DNA from: Paludibacteraceae bacterium
GTDB taxonomy: Bacteria > Bacteroidota > Bacteroidia > Bacteroidales > Paludibacteraceae
Assembly (NCBI GenBank): GCA_028694915.1
Contig: JAQVJY010000003.1
Coordinates: 1 to 64,000 of the forward strand
Direction of reading: 5' to 3'
Length of the DNA stretch: 64,000 nucleotides
This document shows positions 7,927-18,061 of the stretch, one piece after another. The stretch's first letter is position 1, and each line of letters starts with the position of its first letter. Both the position numbers and the translations under genes were made by a program. Below the pieces are notes generated by a model, which saw only the letters and a list, made by a program, of their open reading frames with translations, did not search any database and was not told where the DNA came from.

Positions 7927-10683
7927 ATGGAATATAATTTCAAAGAAATCGAGCAAAAATGGCAGCACTATTGGATTGAGAATGCCACTTACAAAGTTGA
8001 AGTCGATCAAACTCGTCCGAAATACTACGTTTTGGATATGTTTCCCTACCCTTCGGGTGCTGGGTTACACGTGGGACATCCACTTGGCTATATCGCTTCT
8101 GATATATACAGCCGCTACAAACGTTTGAAAGGTTTTAACGTGCTCCATCCCATGGGCTATGACGCTTACGGATTACCTGCCGAACAATACGCCATACAAA
8201 CTGGTCAACATCCTGAAGTAACCACCAAAAAGAACATTGCTCGCTACCGCGAACAAATGGACAAAATAGGTTTTTGCTACGATTGGAGTCGCGAAATACG
8301 CACCTGTGAACCCAATTACTACAAATGGACACAATGGGCTTTCATTCAAATGTTTAACCGCTGGTACTGCCAACGCACCAATGCCGCACAACCCATATCA
8401 GAATTAGTAGAACTCTTTACCAAAGAAGGTAATGCCAATATACAGGCAGCTCAATCGGAAACACCAATTTTCACCGCTGAAGAGTGGAATAATTGGGATG
8501 AGAAAAAGCAACAAGACGTGCTCATGGCTTACCGCATTGCTTACTTGGCCGACTTAAAAGTGAACTGGTGCCCTGCTTTAGGAACCGTATTAGCTAACGA
8601 TGAAGTCAGCGAAGGACTTTCGGTGCGTGGTGGACACCCTGTAGAACAACGCATCATGCGCCAATGGAGTTTGCGTGTATCCGCTTACGCACAACGCTTG
8701 TTGGACGGACTTGATCAACTCGACTGGACAGAATCGCTCAAAGAAACTCAAAAAAATTGGATTGGGCGTTCGGAAGGCGCGCAACTATTTTTCGGTTTAG
8801 CTAATAGCGATGCCAAAATTGAAATATTTACCACCAGAGCGGACACCGTTTTTGGCGTTACATTTATGGTATTGGCACCCGAAAGTGATTATGTGGCACA
8901 ACTTGTAACACCAGAACAAAAAGCAGAAGTAGAGGCTTATCTCGACCGCGTAAAACGTCGTACCGAGCGCGAGCGTATCGCCGACCGCAAAGTGACTGGC
9001 GTATTTTCTGGTGCTTACGCCATCAATCCATTAACAAACAATCAAATTCCTATCTATATTTCGGATTACGTATTGTCAGGTTATGGCACAGGAGCCATTA
9101 TGGCCGTTCCTGCGCACGACAGTCGCGACTACGCTTTTGCCAAACATTTCGATTTGCCTATCATTCCTCTGATTGAAGGATGCGACGTAAGCGAAGAAAG
9201 TTACGATGCTAAAGAAGGTGTGATGACCAACTCGGGTTTCCTCAACGGTAAAACTGTAAAAGAGGCCATCGGTGCCATGAAAACCTACATTGCGGAACAT
9301 AAGCTGGGACAAGTAAAGGTAAATTACCGTTTGCGCGATGCCATTTTCAGTCGCCAACGCTATTGGGGCGAACCATTTCCTGTGTACTACAAAGAAGGCA
9401 TGCCTTATGTGCTGGACGAAAGCAAATTACCACTCGAATTGCCCGAAATTGATAAATATCTGCCTACTGAAAGCGGCGAACCGCCACTCGGACGTGCCCA
9501 AAATTGGAAAACCGACGATGGTTATCCGTTGGAACTTAACACCATGCCTGGTTTTGCTGGTTCATCGGCTTACTACTTGCGCTACATGGATCCGCACAAC
9601 ACCGAAGCATTGGTTGGAAAACTCGCTAACAGTTATTGGCAAAATGTCGATTTATACATTGGTGGCACCGAACACGCCACTGGTCACCTGATTTATAGCC
9701 GTTTTTGGAACAAATTCTTATTCGATTTAGGCGTCATTGTGAAAGACGAGCCATTCCAAAAATTGATTAATCAAGGTATGATTCAGGGACGAAGCAATTT
9801 TGTGTATCGCATTGTAGGTACTAACAAATACGTATCGTACAATCTGAAAAACGACTACCAAACACAAGAAATTCACGTCGATGTCAATATCGTGAGCAAT
9901 GATGTGTTGGATTTGGAAAAATTCAAGAACTGGATGCCCGAATACAAAAATGCCGAATTCATACTCGAAGACGGTAAATATGTGTGCGGTTGGGCAGTTG
10001 AAAAGATGTCGAAATCGATGTTCAACGTGGTAAATCCAGACGATATTGTAGAAAAATATGGTGCCGACACGCTGCGTCTATACGAAATGTTCCTGGGTCC
10101 ATTGGAGCAATCCAAACCTTGGGATACGAATGGCATTGATGGCGTACATCGTTTTTTGAAAAAACTATGGGGACTTTTCTATAAAGAGGAAACCTTATTG
10201 GTTACTAACGACACGCCAACAGCTGAAGAGCTCAAAACGTTGCATAAAACGATTAAAAAAATCACCTACGATATCGAGAATTTCTCGTTCAACACATCGG
10301 TTTCAGCTTTTATGATTTGCGTGAACGAACTAGCTACACTCAAATGCACCAAACGCGACGTGCTGGAACCTTTATTGGTTCTCTTGGCTCCGTTTGCACC
10401 ACATATCACCGAAGAGTTGTGGCACACATTAGGTCACACCAACTCCATTTGCGATGCCACGTTCCCACTGTGCAACGAAGCACATTTAGTGGAAACCAGC
10501 GTCAAATACCCTATTTCGTTCAATGGTAAAGTACGTTTCATACTAGAATTGCCTGCCGACATGAGCAAAGAAGAGGTAGAAAAAACCGCTTTAGCCAACG
10601 AACAAACCACCAAATTTCTCGAAGGAAAACAACCTAAAAAAGTGATTGTGGTTCCTGGTAAAATTGTAAATATCGTTATCTAA
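7927..10683 (+). CDS. leuS: leucyl-tRNA synthetase
   Basis: Class Ia synthetase charging tRNA-Leu. The 918 residues are near the family length. The HIGH-type motif is HVGH in [12 protein letters not shown] (about residue 48), the CP1 editing domain contains [12 protein letters not shown] and [15 protein letters not shown], and the KMSKS loop is KMSKS in [10 protein letters not shown]. Before KMSKS there is a charged insertion (about residues 624-690), as in other Bacteroidota LeuRS. The downstream YitT gene starts 19 nt later without an intervening terminator, so co-transcription is likely. Confidence 0.97.
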   Translation: MEYNFKEIEQKWQHYWIENATYKVEVDQTRPKYYVLDMFPYPSGAGLHVGHPLGYIASDIYSRYKRLKGFNVLHPMGYDAYGLPAEQYAIQTGQHPEVTTKKNIARYREQMDKIGFCYDWSREIRTCEPNYYKWTQWAFIQMFNRWYCQRTNAAQPISELVELFTKEGNANIQAAQSETPIFTAEEWNNWDEKKQQDVLMAYRIAYLADLKVNWCPALGTVLANDEVSEGLSVRGGHPVEQRIMRQWSLRVSAYAQRLLDGLDQLDWTESLKETQKNWIGRSEGAQLFFGLANSDAKIEIFTTRADTVFGVTFMVLAPESDYVAQLVTPEQKAEVEAYLDRVKRRTERERIADRKVTGVFSGAYAINPLTNNQIPIYISDYVLSGYGTGAIMAVPAHDSRDYAFAKHFDLPIIPLIEGCDVSEESYDAKEGVMTNSGFLNGKTVKEAIGAMKTYIAEHKLGQVKVNYRLRDAIFSRQRYWGEPFPVYYKEGMPYVLDESKLPLELPEIDKYLPTESGEPPLGRAQNWKTDDGYPLELNTMPGFAGSSAYYLRYMDPHNTEALVGKLANSYWQNVDLYIGGTEHATGHLIYSRFWNKFLFDLGVIVKDEPFQKLINQGMIQGRSNFVYRIVGTNKYVSYNLKNDYQTQEIHVDVNIVSNDVLDLEKFKNWMPEYKNAEFILEDGKYVCGWAVEKMSKSMFNVVNPDDIVEKYGADTLRLYEMFLGPLEQSKPWDTNGIDGVHRFLKKLWGLFYKEETLLVTNDTPTAEELKTLHKTIKKITYDIENFSFNTSVSAFMICVNELATLKCTKRDVLEPLLVLLAPFAPHITEELWHTLGHTNSICDATFPLCNEAHLVETSVKYPISFNGKVRFILELPADMSKEEVEKTALANEQTTKFLEGKQPKKVIVVPGKIVNIVI

Positions 10684-10702
10684 ATTTTAATACGTTTATT
10701 GT

Positions 10703-11581
10703 ATGATGACTTTCACCAAACCCACTTGGAGCATTGTTAGAGAGTATCTAACTATTGCATTTGGATTACTGATGTACGCGTCTTCGTGGAAAGGTTTTTT
10801 GATACCACACGAAATTACTGGTGGCGGCGTCACTGGTATAGGAGCTATCATTCAATATGGTAGCGGCTTCCCCATATCGGCTACTTATTTTATTATCAAC
10901 GCGTTATTACTTATTTTATCCGTGCGTAGTTTGGGATGGGCATTTAGCCTACGAACTATCTATGGTGTATTTGTATTGACCGCCTTTTTGGCATTTCTTC
11001 CTGCCGCTAAAATTGGAACATTCGTTTCAGAACAAGAACCATTTATGGCGTGCGTGCTAGGTGGATTATTGGCAGGAACGGGCATGGGTATTGTGTTTCT
11101 AAACAATGGCAGTTCTGGAGGCACCGATATTGTGGCCAAAGTAGTGAACAAATACCGTAATATCACGTTAGGACGTGCGCTCTTGTATTGCGACGTATTG
11201 ATTATCAGCTCATCATGGTTGTTGCCAAACGGAAACATTGAAAAAATAGTGTATGGTTTAACCGCCATGGCAGTCACCACACTCACAGTCGATTTGGTGG
11301 TGAATGGTGTACGTCAATCGGTACAATTCTTTATTTTTTCGCACGAATATGCTAAAATTGCCGATGCTATAAATACCGAAGTACATCGCGGCGTGACCAT
11401 TCTCGATGGCACAGGTTGGTACTCGCAAGCACCTGTGAAAGTAATTACCGTGTTAGCACGCAAAAACGAATCGGCCAAAATATTCAAACTCGTAAAAGAT
11501 ATTGATCCAAACGCGTTTGTTTCCCAATCGTCTGCTATTGGGGTGTACGGACAAGGTTTCGATGTGATGAAAGGCAAATAA
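10703..11581 (+). CDS. YitT family membrane protein (DUF161/DUF2179)
   Basis: 292 residues. Five or six hydrophobic segments fill the first 210 residues, with the family motifs GFLIPHEITGGGVTGIG and NNGSSGGTDIVAKVVNKY. The C-terminal 80 residues form the soluble DUF2179 domain (HRGVTILDGTGWYSQAPVKV). Inner-membrane location is expected. The transported substrate or role of this family is not established. It probably shares a transcript with leuS. Confidence 0.92.
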   Translation: MMTFTKPTWSIVREYLTIAFGLLMYASSWKGFLIPHEITGGGVTGIGAIIQYGSGFPISATYFIINALLLILSVRSLGWAFSLRTIYGVFVLTAFLAFLPAAKIGTFVSEQEPFMACVLGGLLAGTGMGIVFLNNGSSGGTDIVAKVVNKYRNITLGRALLYCDVLIISSSWLLPNGNIEKIVYGLTAMAVTTLTVDLVVNGVRQSVQFFIFSHEYAKIADAINTEVHRGVTILDGTGWYSQAPVKVITVLARKNESAKIFKLVKDIDPNAFVSQSSAIGVYGQGFDVMKGK

Positions 11582-11601
11582 AACTATTTCATATCATAAA
11601 T

Positions 11602-11631
11602 AAAGGCGACTCCCAATTGGAAGTCGCCTTT
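11602..11631. terminator. bidirectional terminator between yitT and coaD
   Basis: Stem AAAGGCGACT / AGTCGCCTTT with a 10-nt interior, A-rich on the left and T-rich on the right. It can end transcripts of both convergent genes. Confidence 0.85.
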
Positions 11632-11659
11632 TATTATTTAAAATGTAAATTATCTACTT

Positions 11660-12100
11660 TTACGGTAAAAAATCGGTTACATCTTTGCCAAACGCTTTGA
11701 GTTCGCGTACCAACGACGAAGAGATAGAAGCCGTATCGGCATCGGCAAAAAGCAACACGGTTTCGAGTCCTGCCAACCGTTTATTTACGTCGGCTATGGT
11801 GCGTTCGTATTCAAAATCGGCCATGGTGCGAACGCCACGCAGCACGTACTGTGCACCAACAGACTTCGCAAAATCAATCGTTAAGATGTCGTAAATTTGC
11901 ACCTCAATGCGCGGTTCGTTGGCAAACAACGCCGCTATTTGCTGTTGACGTTCTTCAGGTGTGTAAAGTGTCTGTTTGGTGGTATTACGTCCAATGCCAA
12001 TCACCAAACGATCGAACAGCGGCAAAGCGCGCTCAACAATGTTTTGGTGTCCTTTGGTAAAAGGGTCGAAACTGCCTGGAAATAAAGCTATTTTTGCCAT
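11660..12100 (-). CDS. coaD: phosphopantetheine adenylyltransferase
   Basis: Transfers AMP from ATP to 4'-phosphopantetheine, the penultimate step of CoA synthesis. The N-terminus MAKIALFPGSFDPFTKGH contains the nucleotidyltransferase TxGH motif (T15-H18). The ISSSLVRE motif near residue 126 is the expected second signature. The length of 146 is slightly short of the usual 155-165, the C-terminal helix being brief. Last gene of a minus-strand run, 6 nt from the DUF2721 gene. Confidence 0.95.
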   Translation of the reverse strand: MAKIALFPGSFDPFTKGHQNIVERALPLFDRLVIGIGRNTTKQTLYTPEERQQQIAALFANEPRIEVQIYDILTIDFAKSVGAQYVLRGVRTMADFEYERTIADVNKRLAGLETVLLFADADTASISSSLVRELKAFGKDVTDFLP

Positions 12101-12106
12101 ACGAAA

Positions 12107-12499
12107 TTATTGTTTCATGTTACCCAAATAGAGTTCCAACGCACGCGACGAAATGATAATTTCCCAAATAGAAAGTCCTAACGACACAATCAACGCCAAC
12201 AACGCCAAACCAAAAATCCAAATGGCGGTAAGTGATAATCCAATGTAAATAACAAACATCGTGACCACACATAAAAACAGACTCACCGTACCAAATACTT
12301 GCATCAAGCGAGAAAGATTAAGACGTTTGCGGAGGTTTTCAATTTGAGCTTGTGTCACTGCCGAACGATCCTGTTCGTAACGATCTTTGAGTGTACGCAC
12401 CAACTGCGCGTAGGCCAAAAATCGGTTAGTGTACGCCAATAAAATAAGCGACACTGCCGAAAATAGCACCGAAGGCGTGATCAATGTAAGTTCTTCCAT
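12107..12499 (-). CDS. DUF2721 family membrane protein
   Basis: 130 residues from ATG at 12499. A TTG 3 codons upstream overlaps glmM and is less likely. The protein has an N-terminal hydrophobic segment (TPSVLFSAVSLILLAYTNRFL), a charged helix (about 35-60) and two closely spaced C-terminal membrane helices, the DUF2721 pattern. Function unknown. It sits between glmM and coaD with 5-6 nt gaps, implying one mRNA. Confidence 0.82.
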   Translation of the reverse strand: MEELTLITPSVLFSAVSLILLAYTNRFLAYAQLVRTLKDRYEQDRSAVTQAQIENLRKRLNLSRLMQVFGTVSLFLCVVTMFVIYIGLSLTAIWIFGLALLALIVSLGLSIWEIIISSRALELYLGNMKQ

Positions 12500-12504
12500 A
12501 ATTA

Positions 12505-13896
12505 TCAAAGATTAGCAATACGTTTAATTTCGTCGATTACCGCTTGGGCAAATTTATCAGCTTGTTCCATCGTTGGAGCCTCGCTGTAAATACGAATAAT
12601 CGGTTCGGTGTTCGATTTACGCAGATGAACCCATCCTTGTGGAAAATCGATTTTCACACCGTCGATATCATTAATTTTGAATTGTTTATAACAACCTTTT
12701 ATGACCGTTAAAACACCATCCACATCGATGGCAGGAGTCAATTGGATTTTATTTTTAGAGATAAAATAGTTAGGATACGAAGCACGCAATGCCGATACTT
12801 TCTGACCAGTTTTTGCCAAATTAGTCAAGAAAAGTGCAATGCCAACCAAAGCATCGCGACCATAATGCGAGGCAGGATAAATCACGCCACCATTACCTTC
12901 GCCACCAATCACAGCGTTGGTTTCTTTCATTTTGGTCACCACATTCACTTCGCCCACAGCTGCGGCACTGTAGGAACCGCCACGTGCAACGGTAACATCG
13001 TGCAACGCACGGGTTGAACTCAAATTGGAAACCGTGTTACCGGGCGTATGTTGCAACACATAATCGGCCACCGAAACCAACGTATATTCTTCACCAAACA
13101 TCGAACCATCTTCACAAATAATAGCTAAACGATCGACATCAGGGTCAACCACAAAACCAACATCCGCTTTTTGCGATTTGATTAAATTAGCAATGTCGCC
13201 TAAATGTTCTGGCAATGGTTCTGGATTGTGTGGAAAATGACCGTTTGGTTCGCAGTATAATTTTTCGATATGTTGCACACCCAACGCTTCTAACAAAGCT
13301 GGAATAGCAATGCCACCAACCGAGTTCACACAATCAACCGCCACTTTAAAATTAGCTTTACGAATAGCCTCCACATCAACTAACGCCAATTGCAGCACAT
13401 GGTCGATGTGTTTTTGGGTGTAATCAGTTTTCTCAGTTAACGTGCCAATTTCATCAACTGCCACATAATCGAAATCGCCTTTATCAGCAATTTCTAACAG
13501 AGCTTCACCTTCAGCCTTGTCCAAAAATTCGCCTTTTTCGTTCAATAATTTAAGCGCGTTCCATTGTTTAGGATTGTGGCTAGCGGTCAAAATAATACCG
13601 CCATCGGCACCTTCCATAGTCACCGCCAATTCGGTAGTAGGCGTGGAAGCCAAACCGATATTCACCACATCGCAACCAGAGCCGAGTAATGTTCCAATGA
13701 CAACGTGATTGACCATTTCGCCCGAAATACGAGCATCACGACCAACCACGACTTTGCAATGTGATTTATTGGAATATGTTTTTAACCAAGTGGCGTATGC
13801 GGTAGTAAACTTTACAATATCAATAGGCGACAAACCATCGCCCACAACACCACCAATGGTGCCACGAATACCTGAAATACTTTTAATTAATGTCAT
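12505..13896 (-). CDS. glmM: phosphoglucosamine mutase
   Basis: Converts glucosamine-6-phosphate to glucosamine-1-phosphate for UDP-GlcNAc, peptidoglycan and lipid A. 463 residues. The phosphoserine loop TASHNP has S106, the metal loop is DPDVDR (about 249), the sugar-binding loop GEGNGG (about 333) and the phosphate-binding loop RKSNTEP (about 433). A phosphomannomutase role cannot be fully excluded on sequence alone, but the GlmM-type residues and Bacteroidales context favour glmM. Confidence 0.9.
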   Translation of the reverse strand: MTLIKSISGIRGTIGGVVGDGLSPIDIVKFTTAYATWLKTYSNKSHCKVVVGRDARISGEMVNHVVIGTLLGSGCDVVNIGLASTPTTELAVTMEGADGGIILTASHNPKQWNALKLLNEKGEFLDKAEGEALLEIADKGDFDYVAVDEIGTLTEKTDYTQKHIDHVLQLALVDVEAIRKANFKVAVDCVNSVGGIAIPALLEALGVQHIEKLYCEPNGHFPHNPEPLPEHLGDIANLIKSQKADVGFVVDPDVDRLAIICEDGSMFGEEYTLVSVADYVLQHTPGNTVSNLSSTRALHDVTVARGGSYSAAAVGEVNVVTKMKETNAVIGGEGNGGVIYPASHYGRDALVGIALFLTNLAKTGQKVSALRASYPNYFISKNKIQLTPAIDVDGVLTVIKGCYKQFKINDIDGVKIDFPQGWVHLRKSNTEPIIRIYSEAPTMEQADKFAQAVIDEIKRIANL

Positions 13897-13944
13897 ATAG
13901 CAATGAATAATAATGTATCTATAAAAAAATCTTCGGCGATGTGC

Positions 13945-14475
13945 TTATTTAGGCACCACTTTCATCGAAATCTTAAAATGATAAGGAATAACGCTATTAG
14001 CAGCATCGGAAAAACTTAATTTTGATGGCACAATAACTTGAGCAATCGTTCCTGAACGGCGCATCATACCAAACGCATCGTCCCAACCTTCGCAACTATT
14101 AGTCGTTGATCCTTTGATAATTTGAGTTGGATAAGGTCGATCCTGCGTAGTCCAATAACTTACCACCACTGGATTTTCGTCCAATGTACTTTGAATATAG
14201 CGCACAGCCAATTCGTCGCCATCCACTACCTCTTTGCCAGTTCCCAACGAATCGATGCAGATATAAATGCCTTCATCGCTGAATCGGTACCACTGACCAA
14301 TGATAAATACAGAGTCGGCTGGATAATCGGAAATAACTGTTTTCCCATTACGAGCCAAATAATCATCCATTTTAATTTGTTCTTGTTCCAACTGTTTTGA
14401 ATAGTTCGAGCTACTCTCACATGCTACCAAAAACAGCAATGCCACAAAGGCAAACACCAACTTTACTTGTTTCAT
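13945..14475 (-). CDS. FKBP-like lipoprotein (DUF4827 type)
   Basis: 176 residues from the ATG at 14475. The upstream extension overlaps the thrA region and lacks a signal sequence at its N-terminus. Lipobox LLFLVAC (cysteine about 19). The C-terminal half reads like a divergent FKBP fold (GDELAVRYIQSTL, then WDDAFGMM and AQVIVPSKLSF), but several isomerase-site aromatic residues seem absent, so catalytic activity is doubtful. It lies 10 nt after thrA and 48 nt before glmM. Periplasmic or outer-membrane location is inferred. Confidence 0.75.
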   Translation of the reverse strand: MKQVKLVFAFVALLFLVACESSSNYSKQLEQEQIKMDDYLARNGKTVISDYPADSVFIIGQWYRFSDEGIYICIDSLGTGKEVVDGDELAVRYIQSTLDENPVVVSYWTTQDRPYPTQIIKGSTTNSCEGWDDAFGMMRRSGTIAQVIVPSKLSFSDAANSVIPYHFKISMKVVPK

Positions 14476-14485
14476 TTTTATATTA

Positions 14486-16918
14486 TTATCGAATATTTGC
14501 AATACTTATTATATCGGCAAAAACGCCTGCCGCAGTTACATCGGCACCAGCTCCTGCGCCTTTTATAATCATCGGATAATCGTGATAACGTTCAGTAGTC
14601 AACATCAGAATGTTGTTGCTACCTTCCAAGTCGTAAAACGGATGATGTGGATCGGCCTCTTGCAAAGCCACTGCGCAACGCCCCTCTGTCATGGTTGCTA
14701 CAAATCTGAATTTCATCTGTTTAGCATCCAACAGCTGACGTTTCTGTTCAAATTCTGCATCAAAATGTTTGATGTTTTGCCAAAACTCTTCCAACGTTCC
14801 TTGAAAAAGAGAATCAGGCAAAAACAACTGTTTTTTGACCTCTTCCTGAGTCACACGATAACCCGCTTCACGAGTCAAAATAACCAATTTACGAATCACA
14901 TCGGTGCCGCTTAAATCGACACGCGGATCGGATTCGGTATAACCTGCCTCTTTTGCCATCAAAATAGCTTTACTCAACGGAATTTCAGCACTTATTGTAT
15001 TAAAAATAAAATTCAATGTTCCCGAAAGAACGGCTTCCATTTTCAAAATTTTATCGCCAGAATTAATCAGATTATTGATGGTATTCATCACTGGCAAACC
15101 AGCGCCCACATTGGTTTCAAACAAAAATTTGATACCATGCTTGCGTGCACTCTCTTTTAACGCTAAATAATGCTCATAATTGCCTGAAGCCGCAATTTTA
15201 TTTGCTGCCACCACCGACACATTGGCTTCTATTAAATCTTGATAAATAGATGCCACTTCCGCACTCGACGTACAATCGACGAACACAGAATTAAACATAT
15301 TGAGCCCAATAATTTGATCGCGAAGGAACGTAGACGACGAATCAACCCCTTCTATATCGAGTAATGTTCGAATATTGCCAAGCGGCAACCCTTCACGGCG
15401 AAACAACGCTTTTTTTGACGAAGCCACGCCAACCACATTAATTTTCAACGCCTTTTCGGTCATCAATTTCGGTTGTTGCTGACGAATTTGTTCCAACAAA
15501 CTCGTTCCTACAGCGCCCACGCCCACCATAAACACATTGAGCTCTTGATATTCGGACAAGAAGAACGAATCGTGAATGACATTCAACGCTTTACGCAATG
15601 ATTTTTTGTCCGTTACCAACGAAATGTTGGTTTCTGATGCACCTTGCGCACAAGCTATCACATTAATACCATTGCGTCCGAGCGTGCCAAACAGTTTACC
15701 AGCAATACCAGTCGTTCGTTTCATGCCTTCGCCTACAATAGCCACGGTAGCTAAATCTTTTTCAGCTTTGATACGATTAATCTCGCCATTAGCAATTTCG
15801 GCAGCAAATTCAGTTTGCAAAACCTCCACCGCATGTTCGGCTTCGGCATTACACACTGCAAACGAAGTTGTATTTTCGGATGAGGCTTGTGACACCATGA
15901 ACACGCTGATACCATTTTTGGCCAACGCACGGAAAATGCGGTAATTCACGCCTATAACGCCCACCATACCAAGTCCTTGTATGGTAATTAAAGCCGTATC
16001 GTCAATGGACGAAATACCTTTAATCATACGTTCACGCTCCGCCACTTTTTCATGCGAAATATAGGTTCCTGGCGCTTCAGGATGGCAGGTATTTTTAATG
16101 CGTATCGGAATATTTTTATGATAAACAGGGAAAATCGTTGGCGGATAGATAACCTTTGCTCCAAAATTGCACAACTCCATAGCTTCCACAAACGTGAGTT
16201 TTTCAATCACATAAGCCGTATCAATAATGCGTGGATCGGCAGTCATAAAACCATCTACATCAGTCCAAATTTCGAGGATAGAAGCGTCCAACTGCGCAGC
16301 CAAAATTGCCGCAGTATAATCAGAGCCACCACGTCCTAAATTAGTTACATGGTTGGTAGCGACATCACTCGAAATAAAGCCTCCGCATACCACAATCTCT
16401 TTTTTATGCGAAAAATAACGATCAATCAGTTGATTTGTCGTTTCAAAATCGACTACACATTTACCGCCAATTTGTGGTTTTGTTTTAATAAACAACCGTG
16501 CATCAAGATGTTGAGCACCCGTTATCAGTTGGGCTACAATAACCGACGATAAACGTTCGCCATAACTCACAATGGAATCGATAATACGTTCCGAAATATC
16601 TTGAATAAGGCAGACGCCTCGCAAAATATTCCGTAATTCGTCGAATAAATGAGCCACTTCCACAGAGGCTGGCGTATCATTCATGCCTAAGTCACGAACC
16701 AACTGTACATGGCGTTCTTCCATTTCGGTGAATTGTTCCATATAACCCATATCGCCTTTAGACGCCGTACGAGCCATGTCGTACAACGTATCGGTAACAC
16801 CACCTAAAGCAGACACAACCACCACAACGGGTGTGTCGCAAACTTCCACTATGGTTTTGACATGACGAATAGCTGTTAATGAGCCGACAGAAGAACCTCC
16901 AAACTTTAATACTTTCAT
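14486..16918 (-). CDS. thrA: bifunctional aspartokinase / homoserine dehydrogenase
   Basis: Catalyses the first and third steps of the threonine/methionine branch. 810 residues. The aspartokinase domain begins KFGGSSVGS (residues 5-13), ACT regulatory domains follow (about 300-455), and the homoserine dehydrogenase domain starts VGVGAVGTSLLEQ near residue 466, with GTLNFIFNT in the catalytic part. The ACT domains predict feedback inhibition by threonine. A CAAATTTA element (16954-16961) is a possible -7 box on this strand. thrB and thrC are not in the window. Confidence 0.96.
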   Translation of the reverse strand: MKVLKFGGSSVGSLTAIRHVKTIVEVCDTPVVVVVSALGGVTDTLYDMARTASKGDMGYMEQFTEMEERHVQLVRDLGMNDTPASVEVAHLFDELRNILRGVCLIQDISERIIDSIVSYGERLSSVIVAQLITGAQHLDARLFIKTKPQIGGKCVVDFETTNQLIDRYFSHKKEIVVCGGFISSDVATNHVTNLGRGGSDYTAAILAAQLDASILEIWTDVDGFMTADPRIIDTAYVIEKLTFVEAMELCNFGAKVIYPPTIFPVYHKNIPIRIKNTCHPEAPGTYISHEKVAERERMIKGISSIDDTALITIQGLGMVGVIGVNYRIFRALAKNGISVFMVSQASSENTTSFAVCNAEAEHAVEVLQTEFAAEIANGEINRIKAEKDLATVAIVGEGMKRTTGIAGKLFGTLGRNGINVIACAQGASETNISLVTDKKSLRKALNVIHDSFFLSEYQELNVFMVGVGAVGTSLLEQIRQQQPKLMTEKALKINVVGVASSKKALFRREGLPLGNIRTLLDIEGVDSSSTFLRDQIIGLNMFNSVFVDCTSSAEVASIYQDLIEANVSVVAANKIAASGNYEHYLALKESARKHGIKFLFETNVGAGLPVMNTINNLINSGDKILKMEAVLSGTLNFIFNTISAEIPLSKAILMAKEAGYTESDPRVDLSGTDVIRKLVILTREAGYRVTQEEVKKQLFLPDSLFQGTLEEFWQNIKHFDAEFEQKRQLLDAKQMKFRFVATMTEGRCAVALQEADPHHPFYDLEGSNNILMLTTERYHDYPMIIKGAGAGADVTAAGVFADIISIANIR

Positions 16919-17011
16919 CGTACAATTGATTAATAAGTACCTATACTAATCGGCAAATTTACAAAAAAACAGCCACATAAGTATAATTATTCTGGAAATG
17001 CGAGGAAAAAA

Positions 17012-17042
17012 TTGTTTTTCTGACAAAAAAGCAGTAATTTTG
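17012..17042 (+). promoter_or_regulatory. promoter of tRNA-Arg
   Basis: TTG (17012-17014), 20-nt spacer, TAATTTTG (17035-17042), followed 24 nt later by the tRNA 5' end. Confidence 0.75.
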
Positions 17043-17065
17043 CACCCTCAGAAAACGTAATATTT

Positions 17066-17139
<74 letters not shown>

Positions 17140-17160
17140 CACAGTGAACGTTTTCACACG

Positions 17161-17190
17161 AACCTCGAATGAAAATTCGAGGTTTTTTTA
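17161..17190 (+). terminator. terminator after tRNA-Arg
   Basis: Hairpin AACCTCGAAT - GAAA - ATTCGAGGTT followed by TTTTT, 21 nt after the tRNA. Confidence 0.85.
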
Positions 17191-17206
17191 TGCAAAAAAC
17201 GATAAA

Positions 17207-17239
17207 AAAAGAGATTGTAATTCTGTTACAATCTCTTTT
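17207..17239 (-). terminator. terminator of the patatin gene
   Basis: 14-bp perfect stem AAAAGAGATTGTAA / TTACAATCTCTTTT with a 5-nt loop. On the minus strand it follows the stop codon of the patatin gene and ends in T residues. Confidence 0.85.
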
Positions 17240-17242
17240 ATA

Positions 17243-18049
17243 TTACCATTGAGCCTTTATCTGTTCTAGTTTCTTCTGAATATCGGGCTGATGCAATTTA
17301 ACCATAGCAGCTCGATAACCAATATCAAAAATTTCTTGTGTTTTGGAAATATCAAACATACCATAATTACGAGCTTCCACTGGTTCAATCACCACGTCGC
17401 AAGCGCGTTTTTCGCTCACTGTACTCGACTGAATAGCCAAATGATAGACACGTTCCATCACATCCATCATACCATCAATAGAACCTTCTGTCACAATAGG
17501 ATTAACATGTACGCCAAACAAAATATCACAATCTTGGCGAATCACCTTGGCTGGCATATTGCAAAAAATACCGCCATCCACATATACTTTTCCTTCCATC
17601 TCTTTCGGTGTCAAGAAAATAGGAACACTCGATGAGGCGACTATTTTATCAACTAATGAACCTGAATTAAAATAGACATTTTTACCTTCTATCAATTCGG
17701 TAGCATTTATGGTCAGTGGCATTTGTAGTTCCTCAAACGTTTTAGCAGTTAAAAAACCATCCAACAAGTTATAGAACCGCTCGGTGGACATCACGCCTTT
17801 TTTGGGTACCACTATTTTGACAAATTTAAAGAAACTGGAATCTTTAAAAAACTGACAAATTTCTTGTGGCGTTTTTCCATCGGCATACAAAGCACCAATA
17901 ATAGCACCGGCACTCACGCCAGCTATCACTTGAGGTTTAAAACCACATTCTTCGAGTGCCTGGAGCACACCCAAATGTGCAATTCCTTTAGCACCACCAC
18001 CACTTAAAGAAATACCAACTCGAAATTTGCGAGGACTTTCTATTGTCAT
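17243..18049 (-). CDS. patatin-like phospholipase (RssA type)
   Basis: 268 residues. The oxyanion loop is GGGAKG (residues 17-22), the nucleophile elbow GVSAG gives S46, and the dyad aspartate is D158 in YVDGG. The short single-domain form resembles bacterial RssA/YlbK proteins, and there is no signal peptide, so the location is probably cytoplasmic. Substrate unknown, presumably lipid acyl chains. It lies 12 nt after the exchanger gene on the same strand. Confidence 0.92.
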   Translation of the reverse strand: MTIESPRKFRVGISLSGGGAKGIAHLGVLQALEECGFKPQVIAGVSAGAIIGALYADGKTPQEICQFFKDSSFFKFVKIVVPKKGVMSTERFYNLLDGFLTAKTFEELQMPLTINATELIEGKNVYFNSGSLVDKIVASSSVPIFLTPKEMEGKVYVDGGIFCNMPAKVIRQDCDILFGVHVNPIVTEGSIDGMMDVMERVYHLAIQSSTVSEKRACDVVIEPVEARNYGMFDISKTQEIFDIGYRAAMVKLHQPDIQKKLEQIKAQW

Positions 18050-18061
18050 ATAATTACAGGA